This document shows, one piece after another, positions 1-8,200 of a DNA stretch of 17,329 nt. This DNA comes from JAGXTF01 sp040376005. Lineage in GTDB: Bacteria > Bacteroidota > Bacteroidia > NS11-12g > UBA955. The translations under genes and the position numbers were made by a program. The notes beneath the pieces are model-generated. The model ran no database searches. It was not told the DNA's origin and saw only the letters and a program-made list of their open reading frames with translations. The stretch covers positions 1 to 17,329 of the forward strand of contig JBEIRK010000051.1 of assembly GCA_040376005.1 (NCBI GenBank), written 5' to 3'. Every line of letters starts with the position of its first letter. Within the stretch, counting starts at the first letter, position 1.

Positions 1-1
1 T

Positions 2-619
2 CGCAGATTTAGCGAATTGGTTCCCTTCACCTACGACACCGTTCAGGTATATAACACCTACGAACAACTCAAAGGATTCGCAGGTATCAAAGGCAGAATT
101 ACTGAAAACTCACAGTTCAATGTGGAATTTGGTGGCAACACTATGAGTGATATGCCTTTAGCTGTTGTCAGTGCAGATACCATTGGTGCCTTGCAACTGG
201 TCTATGATGAGGTAAGTAACTTGTATTTTGCAGGAGACGTGCGATTTAGCATTGGTGAAAATTTGCGTGTTGCTGCTTCAGGTCGCATTAACAACTATAC
301 CACAAAGAATGAGTTAAAAGCTTGGCACATGCCAACTGAAACCTACTCAGTTTCTGCAGCTTATAATCTCTACAATAAATTCATCTTCACCTTAGGCGTA
401 GATGGTCAAGGCAAGCGTTACGCAAGACAGATTGGAGGCAATAATAACTTGGTTATGAAGGGATTTGCGGATTTGAACCTCAGGGTTGACTACCGTCTGA
501 AAGGACTGGTTCGTTTTTGGGTACAAGGGTCAAATCTCATCAACCAGCGCTACCAAGTGTGGTATGGATACAACAGTTACCGCTTAAATATCATGGGCGG
601 AATCTCTGCCTCATTTTGA
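2..619 (+). CDS. Outer-membrane beta-barrel (TonB-dependent-receptor-like) protein, C-terminal fragment
   Basis: The reading frame is open to the left edge of the window, so only the last ~205 residues are present; the TTG at base 17 is an internal Leu codon, not a start. The sequence is a run of alternating polar/hydrophobic stretches with aromatic girdle residues, as in transmembrane beta-strands. It ends in a motif like the last strands of TonB-dependent receptors (NLINQRY, then RLNIMGGISASF) with a terminal Phe, the usual Bam recognition signal of outer-membrane proteins. It would sit in the outer membrane. The plug and N-terminal domains are outside the window, so a substrate cannot be named and a non-TonB barrel is possible. 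The stop codon lies inside the promoter of the next gene. Confidence 0.65.
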   Translation, partial: RRFSELVPFTYDTVQVYNTYEQLKGFAGIKGRITENSQFNVEFGGNTMSDMPLAVVSADTIGALQLVYDEVSNLYFAGDVRFSIGENLRVAASGRINNYTTKNELKAWHMPTETYSVSAAYNLYNKFIFTLGVDGQGKRYARQIGGNNNLVMKGFADLNLRVDYRLKGLVRFWVQGSNLINQRYQVWYGYNSYRLNIMGGISASF

Positions 620-645
620 TAGCACGGAGAATTGTATTAAATTTG
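615..645 (+). promoter_or_regulatory. Bacteroidota-type promoter for the HU/SPOR-TonB-folC unit
   Basis: TTTG at 615-618 is followed by a 19-base spacer and TAAATTTG at 638-645. This matches the Bacteroidota primary-sigma consensus (-33 TTTG, -7 TAnnTTTG) in both boxes and in spacing. The -33 box overlaps the TGA stop (617-619) of the barrel gene. Transcription would start near 651, leaving a leader of under 10 bases before the ATG at 659. Found by eye; no transcription data. Confidence 0.5.
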
Positions 646-658
646 AATCCACGGAGAC

Positions 659-1732
659 ATGGCGAATAAAATCGAATCTTATATCACTGAATTATTGGGC
701 TTGCACCATTGCGTTACGGTAAGTCAGTTGGGTTCTTTTATCTATAGGGATTCACAAGCATCGGCAAATGCAATTACCCGTGAAATTAGGCCTTCTGTTC
801 GGACTCTATTTTTCAATAGTGCTATACTAGAAGATGATGGAATTTTGGTGAATCACATTCGCCAACAAGAAGGACTCAATTACAATCAGGCATTAACCGT
901 AGTGCATGATTTTGTTGCTGACATTAAAAACAAACTTGAAGAAAAAAGAAATTTGTCTTTTGGAGCCCTTGGAAATTTCTTCTTGAATCAAGAGCAGCAG
1001 ATTTTCTTTCTGCCGAGTAATACACTAAACTTTTCAAAAGACACCTTTGGTTTGCCGATGATGCGTTTGGATGAGCTCATGGCACCGAAAGAAAATGTTA
1101 TTCAGCCGGTAGTTGAAAAACCTACAAAAGTCCAAGAGATTGTTCTTGAAACCCTAACTGAAGAATTTGAAGAAGCGGAAGTGGTGCATATCGAAGAACC
1201 CAAAGTGCGTAAAATGCATTGGTTGTTCAGGGCTGCTGCCATTTTCGCGATTCTAACCCTTGCGGGCACCGGGACGTGGTTTGGAATGCAATATGTAAAA
1301 TCACAACAAAAAGGCACGCAACAAGCCAGTGTGTTGCCTATTCAAACACTTACTGAAAAAGAAATACAAGATGTAGCGCCGGCTGCTCAGGAAATAGCTG
1401 CAGTTGCAGAAGAAACTGTTTCTACCTCAGCAGAACCAAGTTTACAAAGCATTCCAAGTATAGAAGCCTACATGGAAACCATGAAGGCAGAAAAGGGCTT
1501 GTTTTATGTGCTCGGGGGTATGTACATGGACGAAAGTTTGGCTGCTGCTGAATGTAAAAGATGGATTGCCGCTGGACATGCAGCTTCGCATATTAAGCCA
1601 GAAAACAGCAGCCTATCCAAAGTTGTTTTGGGCCGTTTCAACACAGAACAAGAGGCTTCAGAATTTGCAAATCGTTTACCTTTATTGACTGGATCGAATA
1701 TATCGGTAAGACAAGCCGTTATCATTAAATAA
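659..1732 (+). CDS. CCDC81-type HU domains + transmembrane helix + SPOR domain protein
   Basis: A 357-residue membrane protein. The N-terminal ~130 residues resemble the paired CCDC81-like HU/IHF-fold domains of Bacteroidota (first about 1-57, second about 58-130, with LSFGALGNFF). An acidic linker follows, then one hydrophobic span at about 188-213 (LFRAAAIFAILTLAGTGTWF). A periplasmic linker leads to a C-terminal SPOR domain at about 280-357 (FYVLGGMYM... VVLGRFNTEQEASEFANRL). SPOR domains bind denuded septal peptidoglycan; the HU-like part would face the cytoplasm. The inferred role is linking cytoplasm or nucleoid to the cell wall, perhaps at division; this is not proven. The ATG is preceded by GGAG two bases upstream, rather close for a Shine-Dalgarno. 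The next gene starts 8 bases after the stop, so co-transcription is likely. Confidence 0.82.
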   Translation: MANKIESYITELLGLHHCVTVSQLGSFIYRDSQASANAITREIRPSVRTLFFNSAILEDDGILVNHIRQQEGLNYNQALTVVHDFVADIKNKLEEKRNLSFGALGNFFLNQEQQIFFLPSNTLNFSKDTFGLPMMRLDELMAPKENVIQPVVEKPTKVQEIVLETLTEEFEEAEVVHIEEPKVRKMHWLFRAAAIFAILTLAGTGTWFGMQYVKSQQKGTQQASVLPIQTLTEKEIQDVAPAAQEIAAVAEETVSTSAEPSLQSIPSIEAYMETMKAEKGLFYVLGGMYMDESLAAAECKRWIAAGHAASHIKPENSSLSKVVLGRFNTEQEASEFANRLPLLTGSNISVRQAVIIK

Positions 1733-1740
1733 ATTCATCG

Positions 1741-2553
1741 ATGTACGTAATAGAAACCAAGTTAACTACAAGTACCAGTGAGAAAGTTCAATCTGGAGGT
1801 ATCGCGCTTGTAATTACTGCCCTGCTTATTCTGCTGATGTATTTTGTAAGAATCAGTGTAGACAATCCTCCTTTCCCTGAAACCCAAGGGGTTGTGGAAT
1901 TGGATTTTGGTGTTGTTGATGGAGGTTTTGGACAACCAGATCAAGGTGGTCCCTCGCCCACTCCACCTGCACAGGGCGGACCCGTGGGCGACAACGGAGG
2001 CCAAGCCAGCAATAGCGGTGGATATGGTGATATTGCGCAGAACGATGCTGACAACAGTGTTAACTTGCCTCCAATTAAGCCACCGGTGAGCACACAACCT
2101 TCTGTAGACCCTAGACTTAAAGATAGAATTGGCAAGGTAGGCGCTAGAACTGGCAACGGTCAGCCCGGTGATCCGAATGGTTTTCCAGGCGGCACGGGCA
2201 GAACTGGTAGTGGCAATGGTGGAAATAATGGCGGTGTAACTGGCAATGGGGGCTCACGTCCAGGCAGTGGCACTGGATTGTACTCTGCAAATTTCACCAA
2301 CTTTAAACTCAGTAGTACCGTAAGAAAGGTGAATGCAGATGGCGAAGGCAATATCGTGTGCCGTGTATCTGTTGACTGCGCAGGAAATGCAAGTGTAGTG
2401 CAATATGGCGCTAGAGGTACAACCTATACAGGAAGCGAAAGCAACATGAAAGCAGTATTTGACTACTTCATGAGTAAGTCTAGCTTTTCAAAGGTGGGTG
2501 AAAAATGCCCAGAAAGTGGTTTGGTAACCCTTACAATTAAGCAATCAATTTAA
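1741..2553 (+). CDS. TonB-like energy-transducer family protein with Gly/Pro-rich linker
   Basis: A 270-residue protein with a short cytoplasmic N-terminus, one inner-membrane span at about 19-38 (GGIALVITALLILLMYFVRI), and the post-membrane segment typical of Bacteroidota TonB-like proteins next to folC (PPFPETQGVVELDFG). A long Gly/Pro/Asn-rich linker (about 60-188) would cross the periplasm. The C-terminal ~80 residues resemble a degenerate TonB C-terminal fold (NIVCRVSVDCAGNASVVQYG) but lack an obvious YP motif. Classical TonB passes ExbB/ExbD energy to outer-membrane receptors. No exbB or exbD is seen here, and the upstream neighbour is the HU/SPOR gene. It lies 8 bases after that gene and 8 before folC. 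The TonB-like architecture is fairly clear; real energy transduction is uncertain. Confidence 0.65.
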   Translation: MYVIETKLTTSTSEKVQSGGIALVITALLILLMYFVRISVDNPPFPETQGVVELDFGVVDGGFGQPDQGGPSPTPPAQGGPVGDNGGQASNSGGYGDIAQNDADNSVNLPPIKPPVSTQPSVDPRLKDRIGKVGARTGNGQPGDPNGFPGGTGRTGSGNGGNNGGVTGNGGSRPGSGTGLYSANFTNFKLSSTVRKVNADGEGNIVCRVSVDCAGNASVVQYGARGTTYTGSESNMKAVFDYFMSKSSFSKVGEKCPESGLVTLTIKQSI

Positions 2554-2561
2554 TCACTGGC

Positions 2562-3791
2562 GTGAGAAATTACGCAGAAACGCTGGATTACCTGTTTTCC
2601 AGGTTGCCTGTATTTCAGCATATTGGCAAGGCTGCCTATAAAGCAGACTTAAATAACACCCATGCTTTAATGGATGCATTGAACCATCCTGAACTTGGAT
2701 TGACATGTATACACGTTGCAGGCACTAATGGTAAAGGTTCGGTAAGTTCTACCCTGGCGTCTATTTTTCAGGAGCACGGGTTTAAAACAGGATTGTACAC
2801 CTCCCCGCATTTAAAAGATTTCAGAGAGAGAATTCGCATTAACGGGAATATGATTTCTGAGGATGCGGTGATTGCATTTACGGAAAAAATGCAGGCATTT
2901 ATTGAAGATGTAAAGCCCAGTTTTTTTGAACTCACCGTAGGAATGGCTTTTGAATATTTCCGAGAACAGGCCGTGGACATTGCGATTATTGAAGTGGGCA
3001 TGGGTGGCAGACTTGACAGCACGAATGTGATAACGCCAGAGCTCAGCGTGATTACCAATATTGGGCTTGACCACATGGAATTCCTCGGAGATACGGTAGA
3101 GAAAATAGCCGTTGAAAAAGCGGGAATCATAAAATCCAACATACCTGTAGTTATAGGTGAGGCCAGTGATTCCGTGCTCGGGGTTTTCACAGCAATGGCC
3201 AAGGAAAAAGGCAGTCCCTTTTATTTGGCAGAAACTGCTGATGTCCAATGGGTTCAGCATTTCCCATTGAAAGGCAACTATCAGCAAAAAAACCTAGCCA
3301 CAGTGGCTAAAAGCCTCAAGGTACTAGAGAAAACGGGCAAGTACCGCTTTGACCCGGATAAAACCATCTTAGGATTAAAACATGTGCAACAGAACACAGG
3401 TCTTCGCGGACGCTGGGATATTCTGCAAGAGACTCCATTGGTGATTGCCGATACAGCGCATAACGAACACGGACTGCGCGAAACGATGAAGCAATTGGCA
3501 TCCTTACAAAAAGCGCGCATTCACATGGTGATCGGTGTTGTGAATGACAAAGATTTAGGGAAAATGTTTCCTTTACTACCCAAGGATGCAATCTATTACT
3601 ACTGCAAGCCCAATGTGATTCGGGGTTTGGATGCTGAGATTTTGGGCGACCATGCTACTGCCTTTGGCTTTACCGGCAGCGTATATTCCAGTGTATCAAC
3701 TGCTTTAGAGGCTGCTAAATCTGCCTGCGCAAAAGATGAGGTAATTTACGTTGGAGGCAGCACATTCGTGGTTGCCGAGGTAGTATCTTAA
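2562..3791 (+). CDS. folC: Bifunctional folylpolyglutamate synthase / dihydrofolate synthase
   Basis: A cytoplasmic Mur-ligase-family enzyme that adds glutamate to dihydropteroate and to reduced folates using ATP. The 409 residues fit the family length. Visible motifs are the ATP-binding loop HVAGTNGKGS (51-60, Lys58), the downstream YTSPHLKDFRERIRIN segment, the IIEVGMGGRLDSTNV core, and DTAHNEHG at about 297-304, the equivalent of the DGAHN motif in the C-terminal domain. The start is a GTG at 2562; no ATG occurs in frame before about residue 37, which lies beyond the conserved N-terminus (ETLDYLFSRLPVFQHIGKAAYK without its first two residues aligns with the family), so GTG is preferred. 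No strong ribosome-binding site is visible. It is the last gene of the HU/SPOR-TonB-like-folC unit, with an 8-base gap upstream and a hairpin downstream. Confidence 0.95.
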   Translation: MRNYAETLDYLFSRLPVFQHIGKAAYKADLNNTHALMDALNHPELGLTCIHVAGTNGKGSVSSTLASIFQEHGFKTGLYTSPHLKDFRERIRINGNMISEDAVIAFTEKMQAFIEDVKPSFFELTVGMAFEYFREQAVDIAIIEVGMGGRLDSTNVITPELSVITNIGLDHMEFLGDTVEKIAVEKAGIIKSNIPVVIGEASDSVLGVFTAMAKEKGSPFYLAETADVQWVQHFPLKGNYQQKNLATVAKSLKVLEKTGKYRFDPDKTILGLKHVQQNTGLRGRWDILQETPLVIADTAHNEHGLRETMKQLASLQKARIHMVIGVVNDKDLGKMFPLLPKDAIYYYCKPNVIRGLDAEILGDHATAFGFTGSVYSSVSTALEAAKSACAKDEVIYVGGSTFVVAEVVS

Positions 3792-3801
3792 TGCTTTGTT
3801 T

Positions 3802-3837
3802 TGAAACTGCGCACTATAATTGTGCAGGGCGGTTTCA
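3802..3837. terminator. Hairpin between convergent folC and UDP-sugar dehydrogenase genes
   Basis: The 47-base gap between the two convergent stop codons is largely an imperfect inverted repeat. TGAAACTGC pairs with GCGGTTTCA (one G-T wobble), then a 3-base bulge, then GCAC pairing with GTGC around a 7-base loop. The position suits a bidirectional terminator. Neither side is followed by a clear T-run, so the terminator reading is tentative. Confidence 0.4.
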
Positions 3838-3838
3838 C

Positions 3839-5140
3839 TTACAACGAAGCGTAATCAAACCTTTGGGCGGGTTCCGCATGGCGGTAAAGGCCTTTAAGGT
3901 CGATTAAGAAACCGTCTGCCGTTAGGTATTGTGAAAACCAATCTACGTTCAGATTCAAATAATCGCTATGCGATACTGCGAGAATGATACCATCGTATTT
4001 ACCTGAAGCATTTGCAGCGAGTGAAAATCCGTATTCATGATGCAATTCTGCTGAATCTGCGTGTGGGTCTATGACATCTACATTCACCGAATAGGAATTC
4101 AATTCATTTACAATATCCACGATTTTAGAGTTCCTAATATCCGCAACATTCTCTTTGAAAGTAGCGCCCATGATAAGAATGCGGCTGTCTTTTACCACTT
4201 TGCCTAACTTGTTCAGCTTTTTAATGGCTTTTTGAGCAATGTGACCCGCCATAGCATCATTGGTGTATCTACCAGCAGCAATAACCCTAGGGTGCAAGCC
4301 CATAGACTCTGCCTTGTGCAGCAAATAGTATGGATCAACCCCAATACAGTGTCCACCAACCAAGCCTGGAGTATATTTATGGAAGTTCCATTTTGTTCCT
4401 GCTGCTTCGATAACATCGTAGGTATTGATTCCAATCTTATTGAAAATCACACTGAGTTCATTCATCAGTGAAATATTCATATCACGCTGGGTATTTTCAA
4501 TAATTTTTGCAGCTTCTGCTACTTTGATGCTTGCTGCACGGTACACACCGGGCTCAATAATACTGGCGTATAGATCTGCAATTACATCCAAAGATTCTGC
4601 ATCGCTGGCGCTTACGATTTTTAAGATTTTGGTAAGCGGTCTTTCTTTATCACCCGGATTAATACGTTCAGGGGAATAGCCCACTTTAAAGTCTTCGTTG
4701 AACTTAAGGCCGCTTATTTTCTCAATGACAGGGACGCAATCATCTTCAGTACATCCTGGGTAGGTAGTGCTTTCATAAATCACATAATCCCCTTTAGAGA
4801 TGGCGTTACCCACTGCTTTAGATGCGCCAATTAAGGGTGTTAGATCTGGCTCATTGGCATCGTTAATAGGCGTTGGAACAGCCACAATATATAAACTGCA
4901 GGATTTGATTTCATCTGCATTCGCGGTAAATGTAATATCACAGCCTTCAAAAGCAGAAGATTCCAATTCCTTACTGGGGTCAATTCCTTGATTCATCAGG
5001 TCTACCCTGCCCTGATTGATATCAAAACCCACTACTTTGAATTTGCGGGCAAATTCTAGTGCAATTGGCAGACCTACATAACCTAGACCGATTATACAGA
5101 TACTTTTTTCTCCTTTTTGTATTTCCTGAAAGAATCCCAT
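3839..5140 (-). CDS. tviB: UDP-N-acetylhexosamine 6-dehydrogenase (VipA/TviB/WbpO type)
   Basis: An NAD-dependent nucleotide-sugar dehydrogenase, oxidising the C6 hydroxyl of a UDP-N-acetylhexosamine to a uronic acid for surface polysaccharide. The 433 residues match the family. The N-terminal Rossmann fold shows GLGYVG (18-23) and ends a strand in VVGFDIN. STTYPG, GYSPERINPGD and AAKIIENTQRDMNISLMNE follow. The catalytic Cys265 lies in GGHCIGVDPYYL; the Gly after CI, rather than Pro, fits the TviB/WbpO branch more than WbpA. The C-terminal UDP-binding domain includes GATFKENVADIRNSK. No other polysaccharide genes lie nearby, so the exact sugar (GlcNAc or GalNAc) is inferred. A strong hairpin ends four bases before the start codon. 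Confidence 0.9.
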   Translation of the reverse strand: MGFFQEIQKGEKSICIIGLGYVGLPIALEFARKFKVVGFDINQGRVDLMNQGIDPSKELESSAFEGCDITFTANADEIKSCSLYIVAVPTPINDANEPDLTPLIGASKAVGNAISKGDYVIYESTTYPGCTEDDCVPVIEKISGLKFNEDFKVGYSPERINPGDKERPLTKILKIVSASDAESLDVIADLYASIIEPGVYRAASIKVAEAAKIIENTQRDMNISLMNELSVIFNKIGINTYDVIEAAGTKWNFHKYTPGLVGGHCIGVDPYYLLHKAESMGLHPRVIAAGRYTNDAMAGHIAQKAIKKLNKLGKVVKDSRILIMGATFKENVADIRNSKIVDIVNELNSYSVNVDVIDPHADSAELHHEYGFSLAANASGKYDGIILAVSHSDYLNLNVDWFSQYLTADGFLIDLKGLYRHAEPAQRFDYASL

Positions 5141-5144
5141 ACAG

Positions 5145-5178
5145 ATATGGCCGCGAAATTAACACTTCGCGGCCATAT
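5145..5178 (-). promoter_or_regulatory. Perfect 13-bp inverted repeat just before the tviB start codon
   Basis: ATATGGCCGCGAA (5145-5157) and TTCGCGGCCATAT (5166-5178) are exact reverse complements around an 8-base loop. On the minus strand the hairpin lies 28 bases after the stop of the TraB-like gene and ends 4 bases before the ATG of tviB at 5140. It could end the upstream transcript, but no T-run follows (CTGT, then ATG). It could also hide the ribosome-landing site of tviB, or be an operator for a dimeric regulator. The repeat is certain; its function is inferred. Confidence 0.6.
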
Positions 5179-5206
5179 AATAGAACATTCCCTTGATCAA
5201 AGCAGC

Positions 5207-8200
5207 TTATCGAAATTCCCAGCCGCCATCATATCCATAATTATATTCTTCTTCGGGCGCTAGTGGCTGCCATAGGTCGTGTTTCCAATAGTAAAGTTCA
5301 GCGATTTCATTATTCATCATATCCTTTGCAGATAGTTTTTTGCTCCACTTTTGGTCAAAATGATAATATCGCGGTGCTTTCATGGTGTTGAAGGTATCCT
5401 TCTCTCCTATCCAAATTACAGAATACATCCATTCCTGATCCTTTTCTTTCGCCTTGCTTTCCTTATCTCTGTGTTTCCAGAAATACATAGCCCCTTTTTC
5501 GCCTTCAAAATCGACCACTTTTCTTGCAAGAAATACAACAGTATCTTTTTTAGTAAAGTGTCTGTAATTCACAAAAGAAGTAACCATATCTTTTTCCGTA
5601 AAGAAGTTCTTCGGAATACTGTCTGTGTATTTGCGGTCTTTAAGCATTTGCACAAAGCCGTATTGGGTTTCCATATTCTTCAAATAATGACGGTACATGG
5701 TGTCGGGCATGGCAATTTTATGCTTCAAAAAGAGATTGATAAACTGCATTTTTTCAGCGTCATCTTGTAGCTTATAAACCTTATTTAAACGTTTCGGGAT
5801 ATCTGCATTTTGCTTATAGAAGCGAACTAAAATTCTAGCCTTGTCATACAAGGTATTTCCTGATTGATATCCACCATAATTGTATTCATAACTATTGCCG
5901 TAACTGCCATAGCTTGGATAAAATGATTGTGTATTCCTGAGTGCATGTGCCGCCAAACTTCCAGAGCCACCATAGCTCATTGAGTAATCATAATCTGAAT
6001 AACCATAATCATAAGCAGCATTGGAAGTAAACAACCAATTGCGGTAGGTACCATACTCATAGTTTTCGTCATCACTATATCCATAATAGCCACCGCTTCT
6101 AGAATCGTCGTAACTATTATAACCATAGCCATACCCGTAACTCCAAGAATTTTGTGCTGCTTTAGACAATTTCCTTTTTAGATCATCTCTAAAACTGAGC
6201 ACCAAATCATCCACCATAACTGCAAAGACCGCAGAATCAATGAGATTGCTATCGAGCATTCTCAAGCCAAGCGACATAATTGCATCCTCATATTCGTGGT
6301 AGCGGTTGAGTGGCAGCAACTTTTTATAGTGATTTTTCCAGAGTTCTAGCGAATCATAGGCGGTATTAATGATAGAAGTAAACACATAGGAATTTGAAGC
6401 ATTTTCAGGCTCTAGTGGAGTTTCTTCTAGCAACCAAAACAACAGACTATCCAAGGCCTCCTTGTTCCTTAAACGGCCAAGATTGGCCAACATGGCTGCT
6501 TGGATTTCACTGGTATCTCCACCCCTGCGGTATTTATCCATATAGAAGCCAATCAGGGGCAGGTAATTATCACCAATCAATTTGGATTCAATATTGCCAA
6601 CATAGTTTTTGCCATACAGGGTATTTTTATCCATCTTTTTCAAGATAGAGAATAAGGTATCATTAAAGTTAACAGGGGTGCGCGACAGATAAAAACTGTA
6701 GTCAGCGGCACGAAATAAATCAATACTATCACTTGATGATAGCAAGGAAACCATCATATTCCCTATCGCGTTGCTATCCAAAATGCGGGGGTTATATACC
6801 TCCGGTTGTATAGACTCAATGCTGGTTTTTACCACCTCGGACATACCGCGTTTTGCGTCATATGTTGTATAGATAGAATATTGGAAATATTCGCCCCGAA
6901 TTGATTTATTGTAGACTACCAAAGAAGAACCCGGATAGGTAGTTTCTGATACTTCAATCACATGGGTGCCATCAAACCAAATGGTATCTGTAAGTTCGGT
7001 GGGTTCTAGTGTATTCCGGTAAGTAACCTTGTTGTAGGAATTGGAAATGCTATCATAATAATTTTTGATAGAGTCTTGGACAAACTTATACCGCTTATAA
7101 TCAAAACCTTTCTCTGTCAGCACCCGCTGATCTCTGAACGTTTTAAAATTAGAATAAATGGCCATGCTCCCGTCGCGTACAATTTGCAGGCTCACATTTT
7201 CACCCGTTGGGAATGCAATAGGGTTGGCATATTTATATTCACCTTTTAAAGAATCTTGAAAATAATCTGAGAGTGAAGAGTACCCAAAATTACTCTCAGG
7301 ATAGCGGATTTCCTTTTGTGCAATGGTTTGTTCTTCTCTAAAAATCCGGTATTCTTTTTCCGTTTCTGCCCATTCTGGACGCGCATAGCTCAACTTCAAA
7401 CTGGAATCAAACTTCACTACAGGTTTGTATTTATAGCGATACGCGGTAAACTCAAATTTGGATAGAAAATCTTGCGGAATTTTTTTATCGGAAGTAAATA
7501 CACCCATATTGAACAACACATCTGCATCAACAGCGAGGAGACAGTGCATATACAGGTCTTTCTCTTTGAGTTTAATACTGGCGACCAAGGCATCATGACC
7601 TTGAATTTTAGCAAACTCTAGTTTTTCAATTTTGCCTTTGTTGTAATAGGCGTAGTTCTCCATAATTTGATGCATATGGAATGTATCATGATCATGGCTA
7701 TAGCTTGGTAAGGTAATGGTTCTTAAAAAGAAGAAGTTCTTTTTCTCATCTGTAAATTCAAGATTTCTATGGCCTTTTAAGTTGGTAGAAGTGTCAAATG
7801 TGAAAGGGTTATTTACCACATTTGCAGGCCAATAGAGCTTGTAACCACCGGTTTCAGGATGGTAATACTGCCAATTGGTTTTTGGCGATTGAAGCGCAAT
7901 AGATTTAAAAAACTGTCGTGCTTCTTTGCCTTCTGCATACGCACCGGGTGCATTGAGTTTAATGTACCACACATGGTTGGGCGCGAGAATGTACATGTGT
8001 CTCTGTGTTTCGCCCGTTTTGGTGCGGTTACTCACGTCCAAAGCGGGATAACCGTTAATGGTAACCTTGGCACGTTCGGTAATATCACCGGGGATATTTT
8101 CATATAAGGCACTATCCAATTGGAACAATAGTTTTTCTTGAGTTAAACCATTGGGTACTCCATAATAAGGTAGTTTTTTGATAACATAATAGGCACCATT

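Noticed and set aside
17..19. TTG as start of the first gene
   Set aside because: The frame stays open to the left edge and no beta-barrel protein of 200 residues with a signal peptide begins there; the gene is cut by the window.
1921..2280. Gly/Pro-rich stretch as a mobile or collagen-like repeat
   Set aside because: It is irregular, lacks a strict Gly-X-Y period, and is the expected periplasmic linker of a TonB-like protein.
2768..3287. Long antisense frames of 144 and 158 codons inside folC
   Set aside because: folC is unmistakable over the whole span; the antisense frames show no domain and are shadows.
5351..5770. Plus-strand frame of 139 codons opposite the TraB-like C-terminus
   Set aside because: His/Phe/Ile-rich translation typical of an antisense shadow; no start context or domain.
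5858..6151. CRISPR or DNA tandem repeat
   Set aside because: The repetitiveness is at the protein level (Tyr-Gly codons) and irregular; there are no equal-length repeats and spacers.
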